A stretch of 64,000 bases of DNA from Sphingobium sp. SCG-1 (GTDB lineage Bacteria > Pseudomonadota > Alphaproteobacteria > Sphingomonadales > Sphingomonadaceae). A program made the translations under genes and the position numbers. The DNA lies in the NCBI RefSeq assembly GCF_002953135.1, contig NZ_CP026372.1, forward strand, positions 3,769,501 through 3,833,500. Reading direction: 5' to 3'. Shown here piece by piece: positions 44,763 through 53,619 of this stretch (positions are counted from its first letter, which is position 1; each line of letters begins with the position of its first letter). Under the pieces are notes generated by a model that worked only from the letters and a program-made list of their open reading frames with translations, did not search any database and was not told the origin of the DNA.

Positions 44763-46557
44763 AGTGGTTGTCGCGTGGCAGGCCCATTGTCTGGGCGATG
44801 CGTTGATACTTCTCCGCACCTTCCAATATGGCTCCGGTGTCCATCTGACCCACCACGGCGCGCTGCATTTCCTGCCATGGCGTTTGCGAGGCGGGATAGC
44901 GGTAGCCGCCTTCAGCCATGAGTGCTTGCCGCCGCTCCGCCAGTTCCTCGTCTGAGATCAGGACATTCACCGTGCCGCGATTGAGATCGATCCTGACTCG
45001 ATCCCCAGTGCGTAGGAGGGCAAGGCCACCCATTGCCGCCGCCTCCGGGCTGGCATTGAGGATCGATGGGCTGCCGCTGGTGCCGGACTGGCGACCATCG
45101 CCCACACACGGCAGCGCGCCAATGCCTTCGGTGATGAGATAGGCGGGCGGTCGCATGTTCACGACTTCCGCCGCGCCCGGATAGCCGATCGGCCCCGCAC
45201 CCCGCATGAACATCAGCGTTGCGGGCGTTATGCCCAGCGACGGATCGTCGATGCGCTTGTGATAATCTTCCGGTCCGTCGAAGACTACGGCTGGACCTTC
45301 GAAGGCTTCCGGATCATCGGGATTTGAAAGATAGCGGGCGCGGAAGGCCGCGTCGATGACGCTTGTCTTCATGATCGCGGCGTCGAACAGGTTGCCGGAC
45401 AGAACCAGGAAGCCTGCATCCTTCACCAAAGGTTGATCGAAGGAGCGGATGACTTTTTCGTCCTCAATCGTCGCGTCGCGGCAGTTCTCGCCAATGGTCT
45501 GGCCATTGACGGTCATCGCGTCCTCGCGGATCAGTCCCTGCCCCATGAGTTGCGCGACCACGGCAGGCACGCCGCCGGCACGGTAATAGTCCTCGCCCAG
45601 ATATTCGCCTGCCGGTTGCAGATTGACCAACAGCGGCACCTTGTGGCCCTCAGTCTCCCAATCTTTGAGCGGGAGATCGACGCCCACATGACGCGACAGA
45701 GCCGCAAGATGGATCGGCGCGTTGGTCGATCCACCTATAGCGGAATTGACGACGATGGCGTTGTGAAAAGCATCGAGCGTCAGAATGTCCGATGGCTTCA
45801 GATCCTCCGCCACCATCCCGACGATGCGCTTGCCGGTGCGATAGGCGACTTCCTGCCGATCGCGATAAGGAGCGGGAATGGCGGCCGATCCGGGTAGCAT
45901 CATGCCCAGCGCCTCGGCGAGGCTGTTCATCGTCGTCGCAGTGCCCATGGTGTTGCAATAGCCAGTCGAGGGAGCCGACGACGCCACCAGTTTTATGAAT
46001 CCGAGATCGTCGATTTCACCAGTCGCCAGCATCTGCCGCGCCTTCCAGACGATAGTGCCCGAACCGGTGCGCTCCCCCTTGTGCCAGCCGTTGAGCATTG
46101 GGCCGACCGACAGCGCGATTGCCGGGATGTTGACTGTCGCGGCCGCCATCAGACAGGCAGGCGTTGTCTTGTCGCAACCCGTGGTGAGGACCACGCCGTC
46201 GAGCGGGTAACCATAGAGGGCTTCCACGAGACCCAGATAGGCAAGGTTGCGATCCAGCCCCGCAGTGGGGCGCTTCCCGGTCTCCTGGATAGGGTGGACC
46301 GGGAATTCCAGAGCGATGCCGCCCGCTTCCCTTATGCCTTCACGCACGCGTTCCGCCAGCACCAGATGATGCCGGTTGCACGGGGACAAGTCGCTGCCGG
46401 TCTGTGCGATGCCGATGATCGGTTTACCCGACCGAAGCTCTTCCAAACTGAGGCCGAAGTTGAGGTATCGCTCCAGATAGAGCGCAGTCATGTCGATATT
46501 CTCGGGATTGTCGAACCAGGCCCGCGAACGGAGCTTGGGAGGGGTAGCATCTGTCAT
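44761..46557 (-). CDS. L-arabinonate dehydratase (IlvD/Edd family)
   Basis: A 598-residue iron-sulfur dehydratase, paralogous to XylD at 18.1 kb. Cluster cysteines are Cys60 (SDLSPCNRHH), Cys128 (TTGCDKTTPAC) and Cys201 (STGYCNTMGTAT). It lacks the FENCRRPTAA segment of xylonate dehydratases, having QETGKRPTAG instead. It sits in a cluster with L-arabinose 1-dehydrogenase and an FAH-type dehydratase, so L-arabinonate to 2-keto-3-deoxy-L-arabinonate is the best assignment. It is 10 bp after the mutarotase gene in one operon. Activity on D-xylonate, D-fuconate or galactonate cannot be excluded. Confidence 0.85.
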   Translation of the reverse strand: MTDATPPKLRSRAWFDNPENIDMTALYLERYLNFGLSLEELRSGKPIIGIAQTGSDLSPCNRHHLVLAERVREGIREAGGIALEFPVHPIQETGKRPTAGLDRNLAYLGLVEALYGYPLDGVVLTTGCDKTTPACLMAAATVNIPAIALSVGPMLNGWHKGERTGSGTIVWKARQMLATGEIDDLGFIKLVASSAPSTGYCNTMGTATTMNSLAEALGMMLPGSAAIPAPYRDRQEVAYRTGKRIVGMVAEDLKPSDILTLDAFHNAIVVNSAIGGSTNAPIHLAALSRHVGVDLPLKDWETEGHKVPLLVNLQPAGEYLGEDYYRAGGVPAVVAQLMGQGLIREDAMTVNGQTIGENCRDATIEDEKVIRSFDQPLVKDAGFLVLSGNLFDAAIMKTSVIDAAFRARYLSNPDDPEAFEGPAVVFDGPEDYHKRIDDPSLGITPATLMFMRGAGPIGYPGAAEVVNMRPPAYLITEGIGALPCVGDGRQSGTSGSPSILNASPEAAAMGGLALLRTGDRVRIDLNRGTVNVLISDEELAERRQALMAEGGYRYPASQTPWQEMQRAVVGQMDTGAILEGAEKYQRIAQTMGLPRDNH

Positions 46558-46567
46558 AGGAAATCCG

Positions 46568-47716
46568 TCAGCGTGTCGTGGAAAGGCGGTAGATCATCAC
46601 ATGCCGATAAGGCTTGCCGGGATCGACCCGAGCGGAAACGAAGTCGGGTTGATTGGGTGCGTCCGGAAATTTTTGCGGCTCCAGAGCGATCCCATCACCC
46701 ATACGATAGAGGTGCCCCTGCTTGCCGACGAAAGTGCCGTCCAGGAAGTTGCCCGTGTAGAATTGGATGCCAGGTTCGGTGGTGAGCACTTCCAGAACGC
46801 GGCCCGATTGGGGATCCTCCAGCCGCGCCGCCAGTTCAGGTGCCTTGGTCAACCCCTTGTCGAGTGCGAAATTGTGATCGTAGCCCTGGCCGAAGCAGAT
46901 TTGCTCCTCGCGTCCGTCACGGATGCCATCGGCAACGCGGCGGGCTTTACGGAAGTCGAACACGCTGCCTTCCACCGAACGGCGCTCGCCGGTGGGGATA
47001 AGGTTAGTGTTGACCGGAGTGTAGGCGGAGGCCGGAACCGTCAGCATGTGGTTCGTCGCGCCATCAGGCGATCCTTCGCCGCCCAAATTGAAAATGGCAT
47101 GATTGGTCATGTTCACGATGGTCGGCTTCGTCGTCTTTGCGTCGAACGCAATGGTGAGCGCGCCTGCCTCGTCGAGCGAATAGGTGACAGTCGTATCCAA
47201 TTGGCCGGGGTAGCCAGCGTCACCATCGGGACTGCGATAGCTGAGGACCAGGCTGGCGGTCGGGCCGCTCTTCAGCGAGACGACCTTCCAGACCACCTTG
47301 TCGAACCCCTTGCCGCCGCCGTGAAGGGAATTGGTCTTGTCGTTGAGCGGCAGTTGGTAGCCTTTGCCGTCCAGCGTGAACCGTCCGCCCGCGATGCGGT
47401 TGGCATAGCGGCCGACCGTGACACCGAAATAATTGGGGTGATCGACATAGGAGGAGAGATCATCGTAGCCCAGCAGGACGTCTGCGGGCTTCCCATCCTT
47501 GTCGGGTGCGATCAGCGATTGAAGCGTCGCGCCGTAGGTAAGGATACGCGCCGAGATGCCGCGTCCATTCGACAGCGTAATCGTTTCAATGGCGGTGCCG
47601 TCCTTCAATGATCCGGCGGGCGAGCGGCTCGCCTCTGCCGCAGCGGCAGGATTGCCTGTCATCAGCGCGAGCGCCAGCCCCCCCAGCGTTGCACTAGCTT
47701 TGCCAATCTTCTCCAT
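46568..47716 (-). CDS. galM: Exported aldose 1-epimerase (mutarotase)
   Basis: A 382-residue mutarotase with a Sec signal (SATLGGLALALMTGNPAAAA), so it acts in the periplasm. Family motifs are LTYGATLQSLIAPD, FGVTVGRYANRIAGG, NSLHGGGKGFDKVVW, NMTNHAIFNLGGEG, YDHNFAL and TTEPGIQFYTGNFLDG. The ATG chosen follows AGGCGAGGA; a 13-codon extension upstream is basic and not signal-like. It is the first gene of the operon with arabinonate dehydratase and is divergent from the FucP-like transporter, with an operator at 47776-47790 between them. It would interconvert arabinose anomers before uptake. Confidence 0.9.
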   Translation of the reverse strand: MEKIGKASATLGGLALALMTGNPAAAAEASRSPAGSLKDGTAIETITLSNGRGISARILTYGATLQSLIAPDKDGKPADVLLGYDDLSSYVDHPNYFGVTVGRYANRIAGGRFTLDGKGYQLPLNDKTNSLHGGGKGFDKVVWKVVSLKSGPTASLVLSYRSPDGDAGYPGQLDTTVTYSLDEAGALTIAFDAKTTKPTIVNMTNHAIFNLGGEGSPDGATNHMLTVPASAYTPVNTNLIPTGERRSVEGSVFDFRKARRVADGIRDGREEQICFGQGYDHNFALDKGLTKAPELAARLEDPQSGRVLEVLTTEPGIQFYTGNFLDGTFVGKQGHLYRMGDGIALEPQKFPDAPNQPDFVSARVDPGKPYRHVMIYRLSTTR

Positions 47717-47775
47717 TCCTCGCCTCCACAGATTGCGCCATTGACGATGACGCATTGACGCTTTCCGCTTCCATA

Positions 47776-47790
47776 TATAGTCGGACTAAT
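47776..47790. promoter_or_regulatory. GntR-type operator between galM and FucP-like gene
   Basis: TATAGTCGGACTAAT contains the symmetric TAGT-CGG-ACTA. It matches ATTAGT-N3-ACTAAT at 10 of 12 arm positions. It lies in the divergent promoter region of two arabinose genes and is one of three related sites in this module. Confidence 0.65.
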
Positions 47791-47855
47791 TAGCGGAGCG
47801 CAAGCCATGCCGAGTCAGGTGTTGATGGCAGCGTTCAATAATGGAGAAGGATGAC

Positions 47856-49175
47856 ATGGCAGCGCCAATACCATCGTCAACGATCGGAACGATAGCATCA
47901 GGGAATGAAGGTGTCCGCTATGGACCGGCGCTGAGCCTGCTCGCCAGCCTGTTTTTCATGTGGGGCTTCATTACGGTCATCAACAACACGCTGCTGCCGC
48001 ATCTGCGCAGTGTCTTCGATCTTACCTACACTCAGACGACGCTGATCGAATCGACCTGGTTCATCGCCTATTTCGTGGCGTCGATTCCTGCAGCGAAGTT
48101 GATAGAGCGGATCGGATATCAACGATCGCTGGTAGTTGGCCTGCTCATCATGGCAGTCGGAGCACTAGGCATGATACCCGCCGCCCGTATTCCGTCTTAC
48201 GGCGTGACGCTGGCCATGCTGTTCGTGATTGCAAGCGGGATCACCCTGCTGCAAGTCGCGGCCAATCCCTACGTCGTGGTCGTCGGCAAACCGGAAACCG
48301 CGTCGTCCCGTCTCAATCTGGTGCAGGCGATGAACTCGGCCGGCACGATGCTCGCGCCGCTGTTTGGAGCCTACCTGATTTTAGGTCGTTCTAAGGGTGG
48401 CACGGCCGAAGCAGGCGTTGTTCTCACCCAAGCCGAAAGGCTAGCCGACGCGCAGTCGGTGGTGCTCCCTTATGCGCTCGTCGCAGTTGTGCTGGTCGTG
48501 CTCGCGATTATCATTGCCCGCTTCCCACTACCCGCCATGGGAAATGCCACGACGCGCCTGGCCCGTGAGGAGCGCAAGCGTCTTTCGCTCTGGAAGCATC
48601 GCAATCTCGTGTTCGGCATCCCGGCGATCTTCATCTATCTGATCGCGGAGATCGGCGTCGCCAATCTCTTCGTCAACTTCGTCAGCCAGCCTGAGATCGC
48701 CAATCTGACGCATGAGGAAGCCGGGCGATACCTGACCTTCCTGTGGGGCGGGATGATGGTCGGCCGGTTTGCCGGCTCGGCGATCATGCAGAAAATCCGC
48801 GCTGAAACCGTGCTCGCCGCCTTCTCCGTCGGCGCATTTGTGGTGATGCTGGTGACGGTCTTCACGACTGGGCCAATCGCGATGTGGTCGCTGATTTTGG
48901 TCGGCCTGTTCCACTCGATCATGTTCCCCACCATCTTCGCGCTCGGCATTCGTGGCTTGGGACCGCTGACGGAGGAAGGGTCGGGATTGCTCATCATGGC
49001 GATCGCGGGCGGCGCGCTGGTTATCGTCCAAGGGTGGATCGCGGACAATTACGGATTGCAGAGTTCGTTCCTGCTGACGGCGGCATGTGAAATTTATGTG
49101 CTGTTTTATGCTCTGTGGGGATCACGACCGACCCACGCTCTGCCCGATCAGCAAGTCGTTTCCGAAGCGACGTAA
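47856..49175 (+). CDS. FucP-like sugar:H+ symporter (MFS, FHS family)
   Basis: A 439-residue inner-membrane transporter. FFMWGFITVINNTLLPHL in helix 1, YFVASIPAAKLIERIGYQRS, and ITLLQVAANPYVVVVGKPE with SSRLNLVQAMNSAGTMLAP are diagnostic of the L-fucose permease family, which also carries L-arabinose and galactose. The start is the ATG after GGAGAAGG; an ATG five codons earlier overlaps that site. It is divergent from galM and convergent with the GntR gene (3-bp gap). In this cluster L-arabinose is the likely substrate. Confidence 0.88.
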   Translation: MAAPIPSSTIGTIASGNEGVRYGPALSLLASLFFMWGFITVINNTLLPHLRSVFDLTYTQTTLIESTWFIAYFVASIPAAKLIERIGYQRSLVVGLLIMAVGALGMIPAARIPSYGVTLAMLFVIASGITLLQVAANPYVVVVGKPETASSRLNLVQAMNSAGTMLAPLFGAYLILGRSKGGTAEAGVVLTQAERLADAQSVVLPYALVAVVLVVLAIIIARFPLPAMGNATTRLAREERKRLSLWKHRNLVFGIPAIFIYLIAEIGVANLFVNFVSQPEIANLTHEEAGRYLTFLWGGMMVGRFAGSAIMQKIRAETVLAAFSVGAFVVMLVTVFTTGPIAMWSLILVGLFHSIMFPTIFALGIRGLGPLTEEGSGLLIMAIAGGALVIVQGWIADNYGLQSSFLLTAACEIYVLFYALWGSRPTHALPDQQVVSEAT

Positions 49176-49178
49176 GGT

Positions 49179-49949
49179 TCAGGGTTGCATGGCGCTGCGC
49201 GTGTCTTCCAGGGCCAGGTCCACAAGGACGCGCATTGCTTCGCTGGCCGCTGAACCGTCGCTCGCGGCAATGGCATCATAAACGCGCACATGGTCGGGGA
49301 TTGGATTGCGCGGCAGGGCGCGTGAGCGCTGCTTGAATTGCGTCGTCCAATTGACGGCCGCGCCGATGCTTGCCGTCAGCACAAGCAAGGCGTCGTTACG
49401 TGTTGCCTGTAGTATCGCATTATGAAAATCGCGATCCGCCGCACGCCCAGCCTCTGTGGCGAGCGTGTGGCGGCGCATTGCAGCCAGCGCGTCCTTCATG
49501 AGCTTCAGATCATTGCGATCGCGGCGTTCGGCGGCAAGCCGCGCCGCTGCCGGTTCGACAATGGCCCGAAGTTCAAACAGATTGCGCACGAACTCTAAAT
49601 CCGGTTCGCCCGCAAATGCCCATGCGAGCACATCCGGGTCCAGCAGGTTCCAGCGGTTTCGCGGCAGGATGCGCGTGCCAGCTTTGGGACGGCTCTCGAC
49701 CAGCCCCTTCGCAGTCAGCACCTGAACGGCCTCGCGGTAGGCACTACGCGAAACATCCAGCTCCTCGGCAAAAGCGACTTCGCCCGACAAGATATCGCCC
49801 GGCGCATATTGCCCCGACAAAATAGCCAGCCCCAGCTTGTGGACGAGAGCGCCGTGCAGCCGCCTCCCCGGTCCGCGCGGTTTGCGTCCGGCTGGGGTTT
49901 CGCCCTCCGCTCCAACCTGGATCAGTTTGACCGCCTTTGCATTCGTCAT
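49179..49949 (-). CDS. GntR-family (FadR/FCD) regulator of the arabinose module
   Basis: A 256-residue regulator starting at the ATG after GAGGAGGG; a longer frame upstream crosses the divergent promoter and is rejected. A winged helix-turn-helix (LHGALVHKLGLAILSGQYAPG, VAFAEELDVSRSAYREAVQVL, KAGTRILPR) precedes an FCD domain (FVRNLFELRAIVEPAAARLA, DRDFHNAILQATRND). It is divergent from the arabinose operon. Operator-like sites with ATTAGT-N3-ACTAAT character at 47776, 50028 and 57604 lie in the promoters it would control. The arm sequence GT-N3-AC is the usual core of FadR-type operators, which supports the link. Confidence 0.9.
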   Translation of the reverse strand: MTNAKAVKLIQVGAEGETPAGRKPRGPGRRLHGALVHKLGLAILSGQYAPGDILSGEVAFAEELDVSRSAYREAVQVLTAKGLVESRPKAGTRILPRNRWNLLDPDVLAWAFAGEPDLEFVRNLFELRAIVEPAAARLAAERRDRNDLKLMKDALAAMRRHTLATEAGRAADRDFHNAILQATRNDALLVLTASIGAAVNWTTQFKQRSRALPRNPIPDHVRVYDAIAASDGSAASEAMRVLVDLALEDTRSAMQP

Positions 49950-50027
49950 GAATCCCTCCTCGAACGACCAGTACCAGCGGATGCTCGAAGGTGGAACGAC
50001 AAACATTGCCTTCTTGCGTTTGGTATA

Positions 50028-50042
50028 ATATGTCGGAGTAAT
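50028..50042. promoter_or_regulatory. GntR-type operator before the arabinose operon
   Basis: ATATGTCGGAGTAAT matches ATTAGT-N3-ACTAAT at 9 of 12 arm positions. It directly follows a TATAAT box at 50024-50029 and precedes the AAGGAG ribosome site, so a bound regulator would block the promoter of the 50.1-57.3 kb operon. Confidence 0.55.
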
Positions 50043-50053
50043 AAGGAGCCGAA

Positions 50054-51622
50054 ATGACCGATCAAGCCTCTCTCGCCCCATCTCCCGCACGGAGCGATTT
50101 CTATTCGATTTCGGCAGCAACCGGCGAACCGGTCGGCGAAGCTTTTGCCATTCATGGCCCCGGCGACGTGGATGCCGTGTGTGCTGCTGCTGAAGCCGCG
50201 TTTGATACCTATCGTTCAACCGATCGGGAAACGCGTGGGCAGTTTCTTGAACGAATCGGCGACGAAATCATCGCGATTGGGGATGAGTTAATTGATACGG
50301 CCATGCGCGAGAGCGGCTTGCCCCGTGCGCGGCTGGAAGGTGAGCGCGGACGAACCGTGAGTCAGCTCCGGCTTTTCGCGACCGTGGTGCGTAGTGGCGG
50401 ATGGCAGGGCCTGCGCATTGATCCCGCGTTGCCGGATCGGTCGCCGCTCCCTCGCCCCGATCTGCGTATGCGGATGGTGCCGCTGGGTCCGGTAGCGGTC
50501 TTTGGCGCGTCCAATTTCCCACTCGCTTTCTCAACGGCGGGCGGAGACACGGCGTCAGCCTTGGCCGCGGGGTGCCCCGTGGTGGTGAAGGGACATCCAG
50601 CCCATCCGGCGACGGGTGCGCTGGTTGCAGACGCGATTCGGCGGGCAATTGCGGCAAGCGGGTTGCCGGACGGCGTGTTCTCGCATCTGGTTGGACCGGG
50701 CAACGATCTTGGCTCCGCATTGGTCAAGGATGCCCGCATTGCTGCGGTCGGGTTCACCGGGTCACGCGCAGGCGGACTGGCCTTGCTCGCCCTCGCGCAG
50801 GCGCGTCCAGTACCGATCCCGGTTTACGCGGAGATGTCGAGCATCAACCCCGTATTGCTGATGCCCCACGCGCTCGCGGCCCGCGGTGCAACGCTCGGAA
50901 CAGAATTCGTGGGATCGTTGACGATGGGTGCGGGGCAGTTCTGCACCAATCCCGGATTGCTTCTCGCGATCGAGGGCGATGGCCTTGACGACTTTATCAG
51001 CGCGGCTGGCGGAGCACTCACCGCTAACGTCGGGGGGACGATGCTGACGCCCGGTATCCAGGCTGCTTATAAAAAGGGCATTGAGACCCTGGCCAGTCAT
51101 TCGGACGTGGAGACGATCGCGCGCGGGCAAGCCGGTGACGGCGTAACCTGTGGTCAGGCAGCGCTGTTCGTGACCACTGCCAGTGCTTTCCTGGCGGACG
51201 AAGCGCTGGGGCATGAAGTATTCGGCGCATCCTCTTTGCTCGTCCGTTGCCGGGACGAAGCGGAATTGCGCGACGTCCTCGCCAAGGCTGAGGGCCAACT
51301 AACTGCCACGCTGCATATGGATGCTGAGGACGAGACGCTGGCGGCGACGCTCATTCCGATCCTTGAGCGCAAGGCGGGGCGTATCCTGGTGAATGGCTGG
51401 CCGACCGGTGTCGAAGTCACGCATGCCATGGTGCATGGCGGGCCTTATCCCGCGACTTCGGACGGCCGTACGACATCAGTGGGGAGTATGGCGATCGATC
51501 GGTTCCTGCGCCCGGTGTCCTATCAAAACTTGGCTCAGAGCCTGTTGCCGCAAGAATTGCAGGACGCCGCCGCCAAGGATGGCGTTCCCCGCCTGATCGA
51601 CGGCAAGCTTAGCATCAACTGA
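50054..51622 (+). CDS. Alpha-ketoglutarate semialdehyde dehydrogenase (arabinose arm)
   Basis: A 522-residue aldehyde dehydrogenase, paralogous to the enzyme at 16.5 kb. It has FGASNFPLAFS (about 150-160), VGFTGSRAGG, the base Glu260 in VYAEMSSINP, the catalytic Cys297 in GAGQFCTNPG, and the C-terminal HAMVHGGPYPATSDGRTTSVG. It oxidises alpha-ketoglutarate semialdehyde, the common end product of both pentose routes, to alpha-ketoglutarate. The ATG follows AAGGAG. It heads a long plus-strand operon: dehydrogenase, FAH dehydratase, araA, GH51, GH43, GH43. Confidence 0.92.
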   Translation: MTDQASLAPSPARSDFYSISAATGEPVGEAFAIHGPGDVDAVCAAAEAAFDTYRSTDRETRGQFLERIGDEIIAIGDELIDTAMRESGLPRARLEGERGRTVSQLRLFATVVRSGGWQGLRIDPALPDRSPLPRPDLRMRMVPLGPVAVFGASNFPLAFSTAGGDTASALAAGCPVVVKGHPAHPATGALVADAIRRAIAASGLPDGVFSHLVGPGNDLGSALVKDARIAAVGFTGSRAGGLALLALAQARPVPIPVYAEMSSINPVLLMPHALAARGATLGTEFVGSLTMGAGQFCTNPGLLLAIEGDGLDDFISAAGGALTANVGGTMLTPGIQAAYKKGIETLASHSDVETIARGQAGDGVTCGQAALFVTTASAFLADEALGHEVFGASSLLVRCRDEAELRDVLAKAEGQLTATLHMDAEDETLAATLIPILERKAGRILVNGWPTGVEVTHAMVHGGPYPATSDGRTTSVGSMAIDRFLRPVSYQNLAQSLLPQELQDAAAKDGVPRLIDGKLSIN

Positions 51623-51667
51623 CACGGACGACCGCATCGCGGCGTTTGGAATTTTGGGAGAGGTTCG

Positions 51668-52660
51668 ATGACATTACGGTTGCTGCAGCATCGCGGCCCC
51701 GATGGCGCACGCGCGGTGATCGCCGCGACGGACGAGGGAGCAGCGTTTGTTCCAGGCGTGAAAAGCATCCGTATGCTCGCCACGCGCGCAATTGCCGACG
51801 GCATAGGTTTGGTGGAGGCAGTGAAGACATGCGGCAAGGGTGCTGACGTCGATCTGGCCGCTGAATTTGCGGCGGGGCGTCTGGTGACTCCCATCGATCA
51901 TGAAGATCCCGCACATCTTGTGCTGGCGGGGACGGGCCTTACGCATCTTGGATCGGCAGAAGGCCGTGACAAGATGCACCGTGATGCGGCTACTGCGGCT
52001 ACCCAGACCGACTCTATGCGCATGTTCCTTGAAGGCGTCGAAGGCGGAAAGCCAGCGTCAAGGCAGACAGGTCAGCAGCCGGAATGGTTCTACAAAGGTG
52101 ACGGCTCGCAACTGGTCGGGCCGGGGGATGCCCTCTCCATGCCGCACTTTGCGAAGGACGGCGGCGAGGAGCCAGAGCTTGCGGGCATCTATCTGATCGG
52201 GCCTGATGGGACACCGTTCCGGCTTGGGCTGTGCCTTGCCAATGAGTTCAGCGATCATGTGACGGAGCGCCATAATTACCTCTGGCTTGCGCACTCCAAG
52301 CTGCGTCAGGCAGCGCTGGGTCCGGAACTGCTCGTCGGTACGCCGCCCGATCATGTCGAAGGCATGAGCCGGATTCTGCGCGATGGTGCGACGCTCTGGG
52401 AAAAGCCATTTCTGTCGGGCGAAGCCAATATGTCGCACACATTGGCGAACCTTGAAGCACATCATTTCAAATATGGGCTGTTCCGCCGTCCGGGTGACAT
52501 TCACGTCCACTTCTTTGGTACCGCGACGCTCTCGTTCAGCGACAATGTCGAAACGCGCGTCGGGGATACTTTCGAGATTGAGGCCGCGCCGTTTACGCTG
52601 CCCTTGCGCAATCCGCTGGCGCGCGGTGCGGAGGAAGCCGTTGTCGTGCGGACGCTCTGA
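51668..52660 (+). CDS. 2-keto-3-deoxy-L-arabinonate dehydratase, FAH family (AraD1/GguC-like)
   Basis: A 330-residue protein of the fumarylacetoacetate-hydrolase superfamily, AraD1/GguC group. Recognisable parts are LAGTGLTHLGSAEGRDKMH, PEWFYKGDGSQLVGPGDAL, the acidic metal region GGEEPELAGIYLIG, FRLGLCLANEFSDHVTE and a C-terminal RPGDIHVHFFGTATLSF. The order with L-arabinose 1-dehydrogenase, arabinonate dehydratase and KGSA dehydrogenase suggests it dehydrates 2-keto-3-deoxy-L-arabinonate to alpha-ketoglutarate semialdehyde. It is the functional counterpart of XylX in the xylose arm but only distantly similar. The ATG follows GGGAGAGG. Confidence 0.85.
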   Translation: MTLRLLQHRGPDGARAVIAATDEGAAFVPGVKSIRMLATRAIADGIGLVEAVKTCGKGADVDLAAEFAAGRLVTPIDHEDPAHLVLAGTGLTHLGSAEGRDKMHRDAATAATQTDSMRMFLEGVEGGKPASRQTGQQPEWFYKGDGSQLVGPGDALSMPHFAKDGGEEPELAGIYLIGPDGTPFRLGLCLANEFSDHVTERHNYLWLAHSKLRQAALGPELLVGTPPDHVEGMSRILRDGATLWEKPFLSGEANMSHTLANLEAHHFKYGLFRRPGDIHVHFFGTATLSFSDNVETRVGDTFEIEAAPFTLPLRNPLARGAEEAVVVRTL

Positions 52661-52662
52661 CG

Positions 52663-53589
52663 ATGGACCCCATTCGCATTGCTGTCGTCGGCATGGGCAA
52701 GATCGCGCGGGATCAGCACTTGCCGGCGATCTATGGCGACGCCGCCTTTAGTCTAGCCGCTACGGTTAGCCCGCACGATCGGGGCGTCGACGGCGTGGCG
52801 CATTTCGACAGTCTGGAGACATTGCTTCAGGAGGGTCCGGCCGTCGATGCCGTGGCACTCTGCACGCCGCCGCAGGTTCGCTATGACCTCGCGACGCTGG
52901 CGTTGAAGCGCGGTGCGCATGTTTTTCTGGAGAAGCCGCCGGGCGCGACATTGGCCGAGGTGGACGCCTTGGCCGCGCGCGCCACGAAGGTCGGCGCTTC
53001 GCTGTTCGCGGCGTGGCATTCGCGCTTTGCAGCCGGGGTAGCGCCTGCACGCGCGTGGCTCGCCGATCGCCGTATCGACAGCGTGAGCATCGTGTGGCGT
53101 GAAGATGTGCGCGTCTGGCATCCGGGGCAGGCATGGATATGGGAGCCGGGCGGGCTTGGCGTCTTCGATCCGGGCATCAACGCCTTGTCGATCGCAACGC
53201 ATATCTTGCCTCGCCCATTCTTCCTGCGGTCGGGTGTATTGGAGCGGCCGGAAAACCGGGCCGCTCCGATCGCTGCGAACCTCATCTTTTGCGATACCGC
53301 TGGCGCGCCGATCTCGATGGATCTCGATTGGCGGCAAACCGGCCCGCAAAGCTGGGACATAACCGTCGAAACCGATGCCGGAACCTGCAAGCTATCCCGC
53401 GGCGGCGCGGTACTCAGCCTGCCGAGTGGGACCGATCATCGCGAGGATCAGGAATATTCGGGGCTTTATGCGCGTTTTGCGACTCTGATCCGGACCGGCC
53501 GATCGGATGTCGACACCAGTCCATTGAAGCTGGTGGCGGACGCTTTCCTGCGATCACGGCGGGAGATCGTCGAGCCATTCAATGAATGA
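52663..53589 (+). CDS. araA: L-arabinose 1-dehydrogenase (Gfo/Idh/MocA family)
   Basis: A 308-residue NAD(P)-dependent enzyme that oxidises L-arabinose to L-arabinonolactone. It strongly resembles Azospirillum AraA, with VGMGKIARDQHLPAI at the start, CTPPQVRYDLA, and the active-site residues at the same numbers: Lys91 (EKPPGATL), Glu147 (WREDVR), His153, Asp169 and Asn173 (VFDPGINALS). No export signal is present, so it is cytoplasmic. The gene starts 2 bp after the FAH gene. Some D-galactose activity is common in this group. The symbol follows Azospirillum usage and does not mean isomerase. Confidence 0.93.
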   Translation: MDPIRIAVVGMGKIARDQHLPAIYGDAAFSLAATVSPHDRGVDGVAHFDSLETLLQEGPAVDAVALCTPPQVRYDLATLALKRGAHVFLEKPPGATLAEVDALAARATKVGASLFAAWHSRFAAGVAPARAWLADRRIDSVSIVWREDVRVWHPGQAWIWEPGGLGVFDPGINALSIATHILPRPFFLRSGVLERPENRAAPIAANLIFCDTAGAPISMDLDWRQTGPQSWDITVETDAGTCKLSRGGAVLSLPSGTDHREDQEYSGLYARFATLIRTGRSDVDTSPLKLVADAFLRSRREIVEPFNE

Positions 53590-53619
53590 ACCAAAGATCG
53601 CATTAAAAGGGACGAGAGG

